64,000 nt of DNA from Gammaproteobacteria bacterium UBA4421 (GTDB lineage: Bacteria; Pseudomonadota; Gammaproteobacteria; Pseudomonadales; Azotimanducaceae), in NCBI GenBank assembly GCA_002389675.1, contig DGQF01000032.1:1-64000 (forward strand), written 5' to 3'. Each line of letters opens with the position of its first letter. The stretch's first letter is position 1. The notes below the pieces were generated by a model, which saw only the letters and a list, made by a program, of their open reading frames with translations, had not been told where the DNA came from and made no database searches. Positions 18,460 through 26,869 of this stretch are shown one piece after another. A program made the position numbers and the translations under genes.

Positions 18460-19316
18460 GGCGTCGGCGGGTGGACGTTAACCACCTGAATTTGTTCGCT
18501 GGACAGCGTATCGTTCAAGGACCCCGAGCGAAAACCGCCCAGATCTAATGCAACATAAGTGTACCCGGCCTGTTTTATCGCGCGGTTTATTGAGTCACTG
18601 TTTTCTATGGCCCGCTGAAGTTCGTGACCCGGAATCTCCAAGCGCGCGACGTTGCCATGATGGCGAACGCGAAATTGGCTGAACTCAAACGACTCTAATA
18701 CCGCCTCGGCGGCTTCAACTTGTGCAAGCAATGCTTGGGTGATGTGGGTGCCATAGGGGAAACGGCTGGATAAGCATGCGGCCTGTGGTTTTGCGGCGTT
18801 CTCCAAGCCTAAAGCGTGCGCCAGCGCTCTGATGTCCGCCTTGTGAAAGCCGCATTCAACCAGAGGTGAACGTACTTCGAAATTCTCGGCGGCAATCAAC
18901 CCCGGTCGATGGTCGCCTAGATCGTCTAGATTGGTGCCGTTGAGCACAATAGACACATTGAGGCTTGTCGCCATGTCGTCTAGATAGGTGTAGAGCGAAG
19001 ACTTGCAGTGGAAACATCGATTGACCGGGTTTGCTCGATACTCTGGTTTAGACAGTTCATCGGTGACAATCACTTGATGTCGTATTCCCCAGATTGCCGC
19101 TAGATTTTCTGCCAGTGCAAGATCTGCACGCTTGAGACTGGCCGATGCAGAGGTCACCGCAAGTGCGTTGTTTCCCAAAACCTCACCCGCAACAAATGCC
19201 ACGAGCGAACTGTCAATGCCCCCTGAAAAAGCAATGATCACGCTTTCGTATTGCGATAAATGCTGCTTAAGGGCGTTATATTTTTCTGCGATGGCACTTT
19301 GCATGTGGCGGCTCAT
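18456..19316 (-). CDS. larE: ATP-dependent sacrificial sulfur transferase LarE
   Basis: 286-residue PP-loop ATPase that adds sulfur to the nicotinate-derived dinucleotide during nickel-pincer nucleotide (NPN) synthesis. The PP-loop SGGIDSS is at residues 31-37. Cysteines C101 and C104 (NRCFHCKSSLY) and C181 (AACLSSRFPYG) are present. A longer frame reaches 19382, but the ATG at 19316 gives the family N-terminus. Twenty-five bases separate it from larB, so they form one transcript. Confidence 0.9.
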   Translation of the reverse strand: MSRHMQSAIAEKYNALKQHLSQYESVIIAFSGGIDSSLVAFVAGEVLGNNALAVTSASASLKRADLALAENLAAIWGIRHQVIVTDELSKPEYRANPVNRCFHCKSSLYTYLDDMATSLNVSIVLNGTNLDDLGDHRPGLIAAENFEVRSPLVECGFHKADIRALAHALGLENAAKPQAACLSSRFPYGTHITQALLAQVEAAEAVLESFEFSQFRVRHHGNVARLEIPGHELQRAIENSDSINRAIKQAGYTYVALDLGGFRSGSLNDTLSSEQIQVVNVHPPTP

Positions 19317-19341
19317 ACTGAGAAGGACAGAGAAGACTATC

Positions 19342-20079
19342 CTACAAACGATTGATGGTATTCGCCAGAAAACCTGCACCAAAGCCGTTGTCGATGTTCA
19401 CAACGCTGACTCCGGATGCGCAGCTGGTCAGCATTCCTAATAAGGCGGCAACGCCATCAAAAGCGGCACCATAACCCACACTGGTGGGAACCGCGATCAC
19501 CGGCTTATCGACCAGTCCGCCGATGACGCTTGGCAGGGCACCCTCCATTCCGGCAACAACAATGAGTACTCGTGCTTCGCGCAAGTCGTCCAGTCGAGAT
19601 AATAGGCGATGTAATCCTGCCACCCCGACATCAAATATCCGCGTGACCGGATTGCCAAAAAACTCTGCTGTTAGTGCGGCTTCTTCGGCAACGTTGATGT
19701 CTGAGGTGCCTGCAGTGACCACCGCAATGGAGGTGCTTGGGCTCTGCGGTGGCTGGGCATGCCAGGACAGCAGTTGTGCGTTGCTGTGATAGCTGGCGTT
19801 TTGAGGCAAATCGGTTAGGGCAGCGTATTTATCCGGATGAAGCCGGGTGACTAAGATGTTGCTGTTTTTTGCCTGTAGGCTGCTGATGATATCGGCAATC
19901 TGATCAGCTGATTTACCTTCACCAAAAATGACTTCGCCTGCGCCGGTGCGACGTTTTCGGTCGTGGTCGATGATGGTGTGGCCAATATCTTCGAAGTAGT
20001 GGGCGCGTATGCCAGTGAGGGCATCGGCTAAGTCTAAGGTTCCAGATTTGTATTGGTTCAGGAGGTCTTCAATGGCCAT
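19342..20079 (-). CDS. larB: Nickel-pincer cofactor biosynthesis protein LarB
   Basis: 245-residue carboxylase/hydrolase that makes pyridinium-3,5-biscarboxylic acid mononucleotide from NaAD, the first step to the NPN cofactor. The C-terminal half resembles PurE (AIR carboxylase): AVVTAGTSDINVAEEA, VAGMEGALPSVIGGLV and AVPTSVGYGAAF. The N-terminal half (IGHTIIDHDRKRRTGAGEVIFGEGKS, in part) is LarB-specific. larC, the nickel insertase, is not in the window. Confidence 0.93.
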   Translation of the reverse strand: MAIEDLLNQYKSGTLDLADALTGIRAHYFEDIGHTIIDHDRKRRTGAGEVIFGEGKSADQIADIISSLQAKNSNILVTRLHPDKYAALTDLPQNASYHSNAQLLSWHAQPPQSPSTSIAVVTAGTSDINVAEEAALTAEFFGNPVTRIFDVGVAGLHRLLSRLDDLREARVLIVVAGMEGALPSVIGGLVDKPVIAVPTSVGYGAAFDGVAALLGMLTSCASGVSVVNIDNGFGAGFLANTINRL

Positions 20080-20136
20080 AGGATTAAACTCCTGTGCGTT
20101 GTTTGCGGGTTGTCACGTCCAACATAGTCTCGAGCT

Positions 20137-21396
20137 TCATGTCAAAACTTCCCCGGGTTGCTGCTGCAACATTTGATGGGTGGGTCTGCACAGCTGGTTA
20201 ATTTGAATGCCGTTTGGACAAGCGTTTTGGCAGGGTTCGCCGGAACAGCTCAGACAGGCGCTGGCATTATTTGCCAGAAGGGCATATTCGTTGCGTGCAA
20301 ATTGTGTGTCGCCGTAGTCTGTGGCATACATGCGGGTGCGTAAAACGTCGGCAATAGGGACGTCTGCAGGGCAGGCGCCGCTGCATAAATTACAGGCGTG
20401 GCGGCAGTAGTTTGCGCCGTTAAGTTTGGCGTAGCGATTCAGCAAATTGCGTGCGGCGTGAGACACGAAAGGTTGTCCTGATGCACCAAGATATTCGTTA
20501 ATTTTATCCGTGCTGGTCATTGAGATAATCAGAGCATCGACGTCCGGGTTTGCCAGAACCCAACTGAAAGCGGCCTGAGAAAAAGTGCCTGCGCCCGCTT
20601 TTTCATAGGGACGCATGTCGTTCAGGCGTGCGCCCATTAACGTCTTCATGGCGATCACGCCGACATCTCTTTTCTTTGCTTTGGCGATCACGCGGGGCAG
20701 ATCAGGTAGTGTGGCAATGCGGTCAAAGGCGCGGGTTAAGCCTTCGTAAAAAGCAGGATCCTGCCCAAAGTTGTAGCCAACCAACATGACATCGATCAGA
20801 TCTTCGTCGAGTGCGTAGTCGATACATTCGATCAATCTGCCGGCGTGTCCGGAAAGTCCGCTGAAACGGACTTTACCTTGTGTCTTAGCCCGATCGATGA
20901 AGCTCTGCCATTCGGGGCTGGCAACCGCGTCGATGCTGTTCACCGCATGATTCATGTAGACGTCAACATAATCGGTTTGCAGTCGCCCGAGTGACGCCTC
21001 GAGGTTGCGCATCATAGCCGGTGCGCGGGTGTTGGCGTTGATGCCGGTTTTAGAGACGAGGTATATTGATTGCCGGCGACCTTTAAGCGCTTGACCAAGC
21101 ACCGTTTCAGACTGCCCGCGGGTATAGCTTTCTGCGCTGTCAAAATAGTTGATGCCGCGATCAAGGGCATGATGCACAAGATGTGCATCATCACTGCGCA
21201 AGCGACTAGCACCAAAAGAAATATCCGATATGTTCAGATCAGTCCGGCCCAATCGTCTGTAACTGCGCACCCCCTGATGTTCACCGACAGCTTCTGCACT
21301 GATCTGTGCGCCGGTTTGGGCTGGAATCGAAACACTTGCGGCACCTAAGGCAACATGGGCGCCGGTTTTCAGAAAATGACGTCTTTGGCGATTCAT
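20137..21396 (-). CDS. Tat-type aldo/keto reductase with two C-terminal 4Fe-4S motifs
   Basis: 419 residues. The N-terminus RQRRHFLKTG resembles a Tat export signal; an AKR domain follows (residues about 45-310, with D and Y in YFDSAESYTRG, K in LVSKTG and H in YMNHAV). The last 100 residues hold two ferredoxin-like Cys sets: CRHACNLCSGACP and CLSCSGEPCQNACP. It is probably a periplasmic redox enzyme linked to an electron carrier. Cofactor and substrate are unproven. Confidence 0.88.
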   Translation of the reverse strand: MNRQRRHFLKTGAHVALGAASVSIPAQTGAQISAEAVGEHQGVRSYRRLGRTDLNISDISFGASRLRSDDAHLVHHALDRGINYFDSAESYTRGQSETVLGQALKGRRQSIYLVSKTGINANTRAPAMMRNLEASLGRLQTDYVDVYMNHAVNSIDAVASPEWQSFIDRAKTQGKVRFSGLSGHAGRLIECIDYALDEDLIDVMLVGYNFGQDPAFYEGLTRAFDRIATLPDLPRVIAKAKKRDVGVIAMKTLMGARLNDMRPYEKAGAGTFSQAAFSWVLANPDVDALIISMTSTDKINEYLGASGQPFVSHAARNLLNRYAKLNGANYCRHACNLCSGACPADVPIADVLRTRMYATDYGDTQFARNEYALLANNASACLSCSGEPCQNACPNGIQINQLCRPTHQMLQQQPGEVLT

Positions 21397-21459
21397 AGAG
21401 CTATGGCCTTTTTTATGTTTGCACGGAGGTTTACCGTAACTGGCCCCCGCGGTTGACGC

Positions 21460-22698
21460 TTAGCGGCTGTTACCTAGCCCAATAGTGCCACTGTCTAGCA
21501 GTGATTGGATATCTTGTTCGCTTAATCCATGGTTGCTCAGTACATCTTTTGTATGTTGACCGAGCAGGGGTGCAGGACCCTGTGGCTTAACATCAGCGGT
21601 GGCAAAGCGCATGGGTATGTTGACTGTCTGGTATTCGCCTATGTCAGGATGGGCAACGGTTGGGAATAGCCCGATGGCCTGCGCGTGGGGGTCTTGCGGG
21701 ACCTCATGGAGCCCCAGCACTGGACCCCAGATTAGCCCTGCCTTGTCGAAAAGCTTGCCCCATTGATCTCGAGACTTCAGGCTAAGGGCGGCGTCTATCA
21801 GTTCGATGAGGGCGGCCATATTGCGATAGCGTGAGCGAGAGTCTATAAAACGAGGGTCCTCAATTAGATGCTCAACGTCGATTGCTTCGCACAGGCGTGA
21901 CCAATAAACGGCATCGGGCATCATGTTGAAAACGACCCATTTACCATCCCCGCAAGGAAATCGGTTGGCAGTTATGGCTAGCATTTCGTGTCGCGCGCGA
22001 CGGCGAACGGGCGCGTGATCAATAGCGGTCACTGCATAATCTGTCGCCTGCGTCCAGACAGCTGTTTCGTAGAGGGAAGTTTCAACCACCTGTGGCTCCC
22101 CGGATTTTTCAGCCAAACGCAGCGCGGCCAGAATGGCACCAACCATAGCCAGGCCTGTGGTATGGTCACCTTGCGCAGGGCGTGCCATCGGCACAATGCC
22201 AGCGTCTCCCTCGCGCTGGGCATCATATAAGCCGGATCGACCAAAAAATGCGGTGACGTCGTAGCCAGGACGCCAAGCATCGGGACCGGTAGTGCCATAA
22301 CCTGTCAAGGTCGCGTGTACCAAGTTCGGTTGGACGGTAAACAGGCTGTTCGGGTCAAGGCCAAATTTCTCTTGCCGGTTGACCAATAAATTGCACATGA
22401 AGATATCAGCCTTAGCTACTAAGCTGCGCACCAAGTCAGCACCTTCGGGCTGATCCAGCGCAACCGCAACAGATTTTTTGCCGCGGTTGTCTACGTCAAA
22501 ACCGAAATCATAATCACGGGTTGCCTCGTCAAAATCCTCTCCCTTGAGTGGTCTGGACATGCCGCGCATTGGGTCTCCGCTGAGCGGCTCAATTTTGATC
22601 ACCGTTGCGCCGAGATCTGCAAGTATTGCGCCGGCACTGGGTGCGGCCATGTAGCTGTCAATTTCAACGATGACAATGTCTTGTAAGGGTAGGGTCAT
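21460..22698 (-). CDS. Class III CoA-transferase (CaiB/BaiF family)
   Basis: 412-residue CoA-transferase that swaps CoA between carboxylic acids through an aspartyl-CoA intermediate. The N-terminal IVEIDSYMAAPSAGAILADLGATVIKIE and the middle segment PAQGDHTTGLAMVGAILAAL (D is the likely catalytic Asp) are typical. Usual length. Substrate unknown. Near the Fe-S reductase and larBE on the same strand, but with about 60 bp spacing, so a shared operon is only possible. Confidence 0.9.
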   Translation of the reverse strand: MTLPLQDIVIVEIDSYMAAPSAGAILADLGATVIKIEPLSGDPMRGMSRPLKGEDFDEATRDYDFGFDVDNRGKKSVAVALDQPEGADLVRSLVAKADIFMCNLLVNRQEKFGLDPNSLFTVQPNLVHATLTGYGTTGPDAWRPGYDVTAFFGRSGLYDAQREGDAGIVPMARPAQGDHTTGLAMVGAILAALRLAEKSGEPQVVETSLYETAVWTQATDYAVTAIDHAPVRRRARHEMLAITANRFPCGDGKWVVFNMMPDAVYWSRLCEAIDVEHLIEDPRFIDSRSRYRNMAALIELIDAALSLKSRDQWGKLFDKAGLIWGPVLGLHEVPQDPHAQAIGLFPTVAHPDIGEYQTVNIPMRFATADVKPQGPAPLLGQHTKDVLSNHGLSEQDIQSLLDSGTIGLGNSR

Positions 22699-22861
22699 GA
22701 TGGTCCTAATTGATTCATGATTCGACGATTTCTGAGCCTCGGCGGGGCCTGATCCGCTTGGCTTAAGTTTGTCGCTAGAATAGCGGTTTTTGATGTGGAG
22801 CGGGCGGCAGGAGCCAGCTTAAATATTATTTTTTTGAGTGTCATAGCACGAGCGGTTCAAG

Positions 22862-23164
22862 CTAACGATAGTGGGCTTGAAGCAGCTGCAGCTGAACGTC
22901 GCCGATGGAGGTACAACTGCTGGCTGCAGCTTGAGGTAAAATATGTTCGGCCACATAAGGTTCAAAACCATTACGCGAAAACGGGCTGAAATTTGCGAAT
23001 TCCAGCTCCACAGAAAATCCGTCCACTACTGGCAGAATGGTAATTGCGGTGGCATTGGGCAGCAACTCCAAAAGCTCACCGGTAAGTGCGACTTTAGCGC
23101 CGCGCTCAGGCGCAACACCCTTTAAAAGATATTTTAAAATACACTGAGTTTCCAGTTCACTCAT
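22862..23164 (-). CDS. Hypothetical protein
   Basis: 100-residue soluble protein starting with ATG, in an otherwise empty gap between the CoA-transferase and the START-domain gene. It has mixed alpha/beta character and no recognised family. No clear Shine-Dalgarno sequence. It may be a genuine orphan, but could be a chance frame. Confidence 0.45.
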   Translation of the reverse strand: MSELETQCILKYLLKGVAPERGAKVALTGELLELLPNATAITILPVVDGFSVELEFANFSPFSRNGFEPYVAEHILPQAAASSCTSIGDVQLQLLQAHYR

Positions 23165-23309
23165 TGGCTAGGCTGAGCACTCGCCAGTGGCATGCGCATC
23201 GGGGGGTGTCTCCGGATTGTTTAGCTGACATAAATGGGGATTAAACCAGTTAAACTTTCCCTCTTGCAACGCTCCTTTTATATGTCATGGATTAAACCGG
23301 GATTTTGAA

Positions 23310-23945
23310 ATGCCAAAACAGCAGATGTTAACATGGGGTTTGATCGCTTTGGGTTGGCTGGGCGGGCTCACCCACGGGGTCGGTTGGGCTAATGAAATAA
23401 ACGCAGATTGGCAACTGGCAAAGCAAGATCGCGGGGTGGCGGTTTACACCGGTGCGGTGGCTGGGTCAAAGTTTTTAGCCTTTAAAGCGGTCACCATTGT
23501 TGCTGATCCGCTGGATGAGGTTCTGGCGGTTTTGTTGGATCATACAAAGTATCCGCTTTGGTATGCCAATTGTGAGCAGGCGCAGGTGCTTGATGTGCTG
23601 GGCACGGATCAGACGATGGTAAGAATTGTTGTGAAGACCCCTTTTCCACTTGCTAGCCGCGAAACCATCAATACAGTGACTTTGACACGATCAGAACACA
23701 GCGCGCGTATTGATCTGGTCAATGCGCCAGGGGCGGTGCCTTTGACCCGCGGAGTGGTGCGTATGCAGACGGCTGGCGGCAGCTGGGTGCTGCAAACGGT
23801 GCCCGGGGGGACTCAGGTGCTTCAGACCTACCATGCCGATCCTCAGGTCAAGATGCCTGCTTGGATGATTAATCGTTTTATTATTGATGGCCCGCTTCAG
23901 TCGATGAAAAATCTCGCTGATAGACTGGAGCGGGAGACGAAATGA
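23310..23945 (+). CDS. START-domain protein, probably exported
   Basis: 211 residues. A signal peptide (residues 1-26, LTWGLIALGWLGGLTHGVGWA) is followed by a START-type lipid-binding domain, with the typical WQLAKQDRGVAVYTGAV opening and LDHTKYPLWYANCEQAQVL core. Expected to bind a hydrophobic ligand in the periplasm. An almost immediately downstream 16-bp palindrome separates it from the convergent MFS gene. Confidence 0.83.
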   Translation: MPKQQMLTWGLIALGWLGGLTHGVGWANEINADWQLAKQDRGVAVYTGAVAGSKFLAFKAVTIVADPLDEVLAVLLDHTKYPLWYANCEQAQVLDVLGTDQTMVRIVVKTPFPLASRETINTVTLTRSEHSARIDLVNAPGAVPLTRGVVRMQTAGGSWVLQTVPGGTQVLQTYHADPQVKMPAWMINRFIIDGPLQSMKNLADRLERETK

Positions 23946-23952
23946 CGGTTTT

Positions 23953-25239
23953 TCAGGCCGCCTGCGCAGGCGGTTTGGCGAGATAAAAACAAATGGATCC
24001 GGTGAATGAGATAAACGCCAGAATGGTAAACGCTAGCTCATAATTGCCGTAGAGATCAAACATCACGCCCGCGAAAACCGGGCCCGCAGTCATGCCGATC
24101 ATCACAATCAGAGATGAAATACCCATGATGGTGCCAAACGATTTTGGCCCGAAGTAATCTGCGCGCAGCGCCACCATGAGGGGCCCGCGTATGCCCCAGC
24201 CTAAGCCATGGAAAACGACAAAAGTAAAAATCCACCACAGATTTTCGGCATAGGTGACAGCCAGAAGCCCAATAAAATGGCCCAACATGCAGACCACACA
24301 AATCAGCCGTTTTTCGAATCGATCGCCGAGGTATCCGCCCAAAAATAATCCAATCAACTGCGCGCCGGTCATCGCACTGAAGACAATACCGGCGCTCAAG
24401 GTGGTGTAATTGAGGCTTCGCGTCAGATGGGGGATCAAGTGCGCCAGCATAGATGAGACAGTCAGCAAAGACAGACCGTGCCCTACTGAAATGAGCCAGA
24501 ATGCAGGGGTTCTCACGGCTTCTCGCCAGGTAAAACTATCCTGGCGCTGGTAACTCGAATGAGGTTGGGCAATGCCTGCATCGGAGATCGTGATGCCGTC
24601 AGGCACTTCGCCAATTTCTTCCGGACGATGCTTCACCATTTGTACCAGCGGGCCGGCGATGAATAGAACCATACAGCCAGAAATGATTGCCATGGTCCGC
24701 CAGCCCCAAGCCTCTAACCCTAAAATGACCAACGGCACGCTCAAACCGCCCAGAGAGAATCCGATTTGTGACCACGCAACCGCCATTGAGCGATGACGGT
24801 CAAACCAGTTGACCAGCGAAACCATCAACGTGGCGAAGCCGCCTAGACTGGAGCCCAATGCGATGAGGATAAAAGCCACAAAATAGGTGGTGATTGAGTT
24901 CACCTGGCTAAATACAAAAAAGCCAATACTGAAGATGATGGTGCCAACGGTTAAAATGAGGCGTGTGCCGAATTTATCCACAAGCCATCCCTGCAGGGGT
25001 CCCAGCAGTCCGCTTTCAAGTCGGGTGAGTGCAAAAGCCAGTGACAAGACGGACATGCTCCAGCCGAATTCTTCCTGCATCAGCACAGCGTAAGCGCCAT
25101 AAGAATGCATCCAAGTCATAGCTGCAAGCCACTGCACGCCACTGCACGCGGCGACAATCCACCAGCCATAAAAAATCTTGCCACGTGGACGAAAAAGCGC
25201 GTTCAGGCGTGGCTTCAGGGTCTGTATCCGTTGAAGCAT
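23953..25239 (-). CDS. MFS transporter, OFA/monocarboxylate-like
   Basis: 428-residue inner-membrane carrier with twelve hydrophobic segments. The opening FYGWWIVAACSG and the segment LGSSLGGFATLMVSLVNWF are typical of the oxalate/formate antiporter-like group. A TTG six codons upstream (25257) is possible; the ATG at 25239 is preferred though neither has a strong ribosome-binding site. Substrate unknown, perhaps a small organic acid. Confidence 0.87.
   Translation of the reverse strand: MLQRIQTLKPRLNALFRPRGKIFYGWWIVAACSGVQWLAAMTWMHSYGAYAVLMQEEFGWSMSVLSLAFALTRLESGLLGPLQGWLVDKFGTRLILTVGTIIFSIGFFVFSQVNSITTYFVAFILIALGSSLGGFATLMVSLVNWFDRHRSMAVAWSQIGFSLGGLSVPLVILGLEAWGWRTMAIISGCMVLFIAGPLVQMVKHRPEEIGEVPDGITISDAGIAQPHSSYQRQDSFTWREAVRTPAFWLISVGHGLSLLTVSSMLAHLIPHLTRSLNYTTLSAGIVFSAMTGAQLIGLFLGGYLGDRFEKRLICVVCMLGHFIGLLAVTYAENLWWIFTFVVFHGLGWGIRGPLMVALRADYFGPKSFGTIMGISSLIVMIGMTAGPVFAGVMFDLYGNYELAFTILAFISFTGSICFYLAKPPAQAA
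23958..23973. terminator. Perfect 16-bp palindrome at a convergent junction
   Basis: CCGCCTGCGCAGGCGG forms an 8-bp dyad inside the last codons of the MFS gene, 12 bases after the START gene stop. A short TTT follows on the plus strand, so it may act weakly to end that transcript. Confidence 0.4.
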
Positions 25240-25301
25240 ATCGCTATCATACGGCAACGGGTTGTGCAGCGTTTGGATTTATCGTCTGTGGGGGTTGAGG
25301 C

Positions 25302-25691
25302 CTACGCTGGGTGCGCCCAGCGAGTATTGCGTGTCACCCAACCGATGAGAACAACAAGCAATACCTGAATGATCAGCCGGGCTGATAAAAAAAGCGGCTC
25401 TATATCCGGAAAGGCCTCTGGATTCTGCCACATATAAATGTTTGCGGGTGTCACCGCGAGGGTCAGCGCAATGAGCAGATAACCCGCCAGCTGGCGCATG
25501 CTGGGAACCAGTAGCATGCTTGCAAAGATAATCTCCAAGACGCCACTTAAATAGACCAACTCCAAGTGCATGGGTATATAGGGCGGCATGATCGCCATAA
25601 AAAAATTAGGGTTTGTGAAATGGGTGATGCCCCCGCCCATAAACCATACGAAAACAATCGTTAAGCCAATATAGCTGAATATTTTATGCAT
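25302..25691 (-). CDS. DoxX-like membrane protein
   Basis: 129-residue protein with four hydrophobic helices (FSYIGLTIVFVWFMGGG, LELVYLSGVLEIIFASMLLV, LAGYLLIALTLAVTPANIY and ARLIIQVLLVVLIGWV) in the DoxX/MauE pattern. Such proteins act in membrane redox or thiol chemistry, or are of unknown function. The ATG at 25691 is used; the longer frame from 25781 adds 30 residues not typical of the family. Confidence 0.72.
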   Translation of the reverse strand: MHKIFSYIGLTIVFVWFMGGGITHFTNPNFFMAIMPPYIPMHLELVYLSGVLEIIFASMLLVPSMRQLAGYLLIALTLAVTPANIYMWQNPEAFPDIEPLFLSARLIIQVLLVVLIGWVTRNTRWAHPA

Positions 25692-25810
25692 AGGTGATCC
25701 TAGCTTTGCGCTGGGTATGTGTCCATTACAAAGCAGTGGCTTGTCTGGTTTGGTGGGGTTTGCCGTGATAACTTGATACAACCATCAAGCGAAAAACTGG
25801 AACAGTATTC

Positions 25811-26869
25811 ATGTCTGAAGAACGTCTTATCCTGCGCTGTCCAGATGACTGGCACGTTCATTTGCGGGACGACGATATGTTGGCGGCCGTGGTGAAATAC
25901 ACAGCTCACCAATTTCGTCGAGCCATTGTGATGCCCAATCTTAAGCCGCCGGTAACCACGGTGCAGCAGGGGCTGGATTACCGTCAGCGTATTCTTTCAG
26001 CATTGCCGGCTGGGTCTGCATTTGAACCGTTGATTACCGCTTACCTTACAGATGCAAGCAAAGCTGATGAGATTGCCAGAGGTTTTGAGGCGGGTGTATT
26101 TGCAGCCTGTAAACTTTACCCAGCAAACGCGACGACCAACTCGGATCAAGGGGTAACCTCGATTGCACTGATTCATGATGTGCTTGAGACGATGCAACGC
26201 ATCGATATGCCCTTGCTGATCCACGGGGAGGTGACGTCCTCTGAGGTGGATGTATTTGACCGGGAAGCGGTCTTCATTGACACGGTTTTAATGCCCTTGC
26301 TGGCCAATTTCCCCGAATTGCGCGTCGTGTTGGAGCACATAACTACGCAGGACGCTGTCGATTTTGTTGCGGCGCAGTCAGGTAACGTCGCGGCCACGAT
26401 CACGCCTCATCATTTGGAAATTAACCGCAATGCGATGTTTGAGGGTGGGATGCGCCCACATATGTATTGTTTGCCTACAGCCAAACGTGAAGGTCATCGG
26501 CTTGCACTGCGCGCGGCGGCAACTTCGGGCAATCCAAAATTTTTTCTGGGAACAGACTCAGCACCGCATACCTTGCAGGCAAAAGAATCAGACTGTGGCT
26601 GCGCGGGAATATTTAATGCCCCCTATGCGCTTGAGGCGTACGCTAAAGTTTTTGATGAAGAACAGGCTATGCACCGACTCGAAGGGTTTGCTTCGGAGTT
26701 TGGTCCCGCGTTTTATCGACTTCCGCTTAATGAGGCAACCATCGTGTTAGAGAGGCGCCCCGTGCAGGTGCCTGCGACTCTGCGATTAGGCAATGCCGAA
26801 TTGCGGCCCTTTCATGCCGGCGCCACGTTGCCGTGGCGGTTAATGGATGATGCGCCGACGACCCGCTAG
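25811..26869 (+). CDS. pyrC: Dihydroorotase, type II
   Basis: 352-residue cytosolic zinc amidohydrolase of pyrimidine biosynthesis, converting carbamoyl-aspartate to dihydroorotate. The metal motif HVHLRDD is at residues 16-22; the carboxylated lysine lies in AACKLYPANATTNS near residue 102; further ligands are in LLIHGEV, VLEHITT and FLGTDSAPH. Length matches E. coli PyrC. Its stop overlaps the convergent carotenoid oxygenase stop by four bases. Confidence 0.95.
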   Translation: MSEERLILRCPDDWHVHLRDDDMLAAVVKYTAHQFRRAIVMPNLKPPVTTVQQGLDYRQRILSALPAGSAFEPLITAYLTDASKADEIARGFEAGVFAACKLYPANATTNSDQGVTSIALIHDVLETMQRIDMPLLIHGEVTSSEVDVFDREAVFIDTVLMPLLANFPELRVVLEHITTQDAVDFVAAQSGNVAATITPHHLEINRNAMFEGGMRPHMYCLPTAKREGHRLALRAAATSGNPKFFLGTDSAPHTLQAKESDCGCAGIFNAPYALEAYAKVFDEEQAMHRLEGFASEFGPAFYRLPLNEATIVLERRPVQVPATLRLGNAELRPFHAGATLPWRLMDDAPTTR

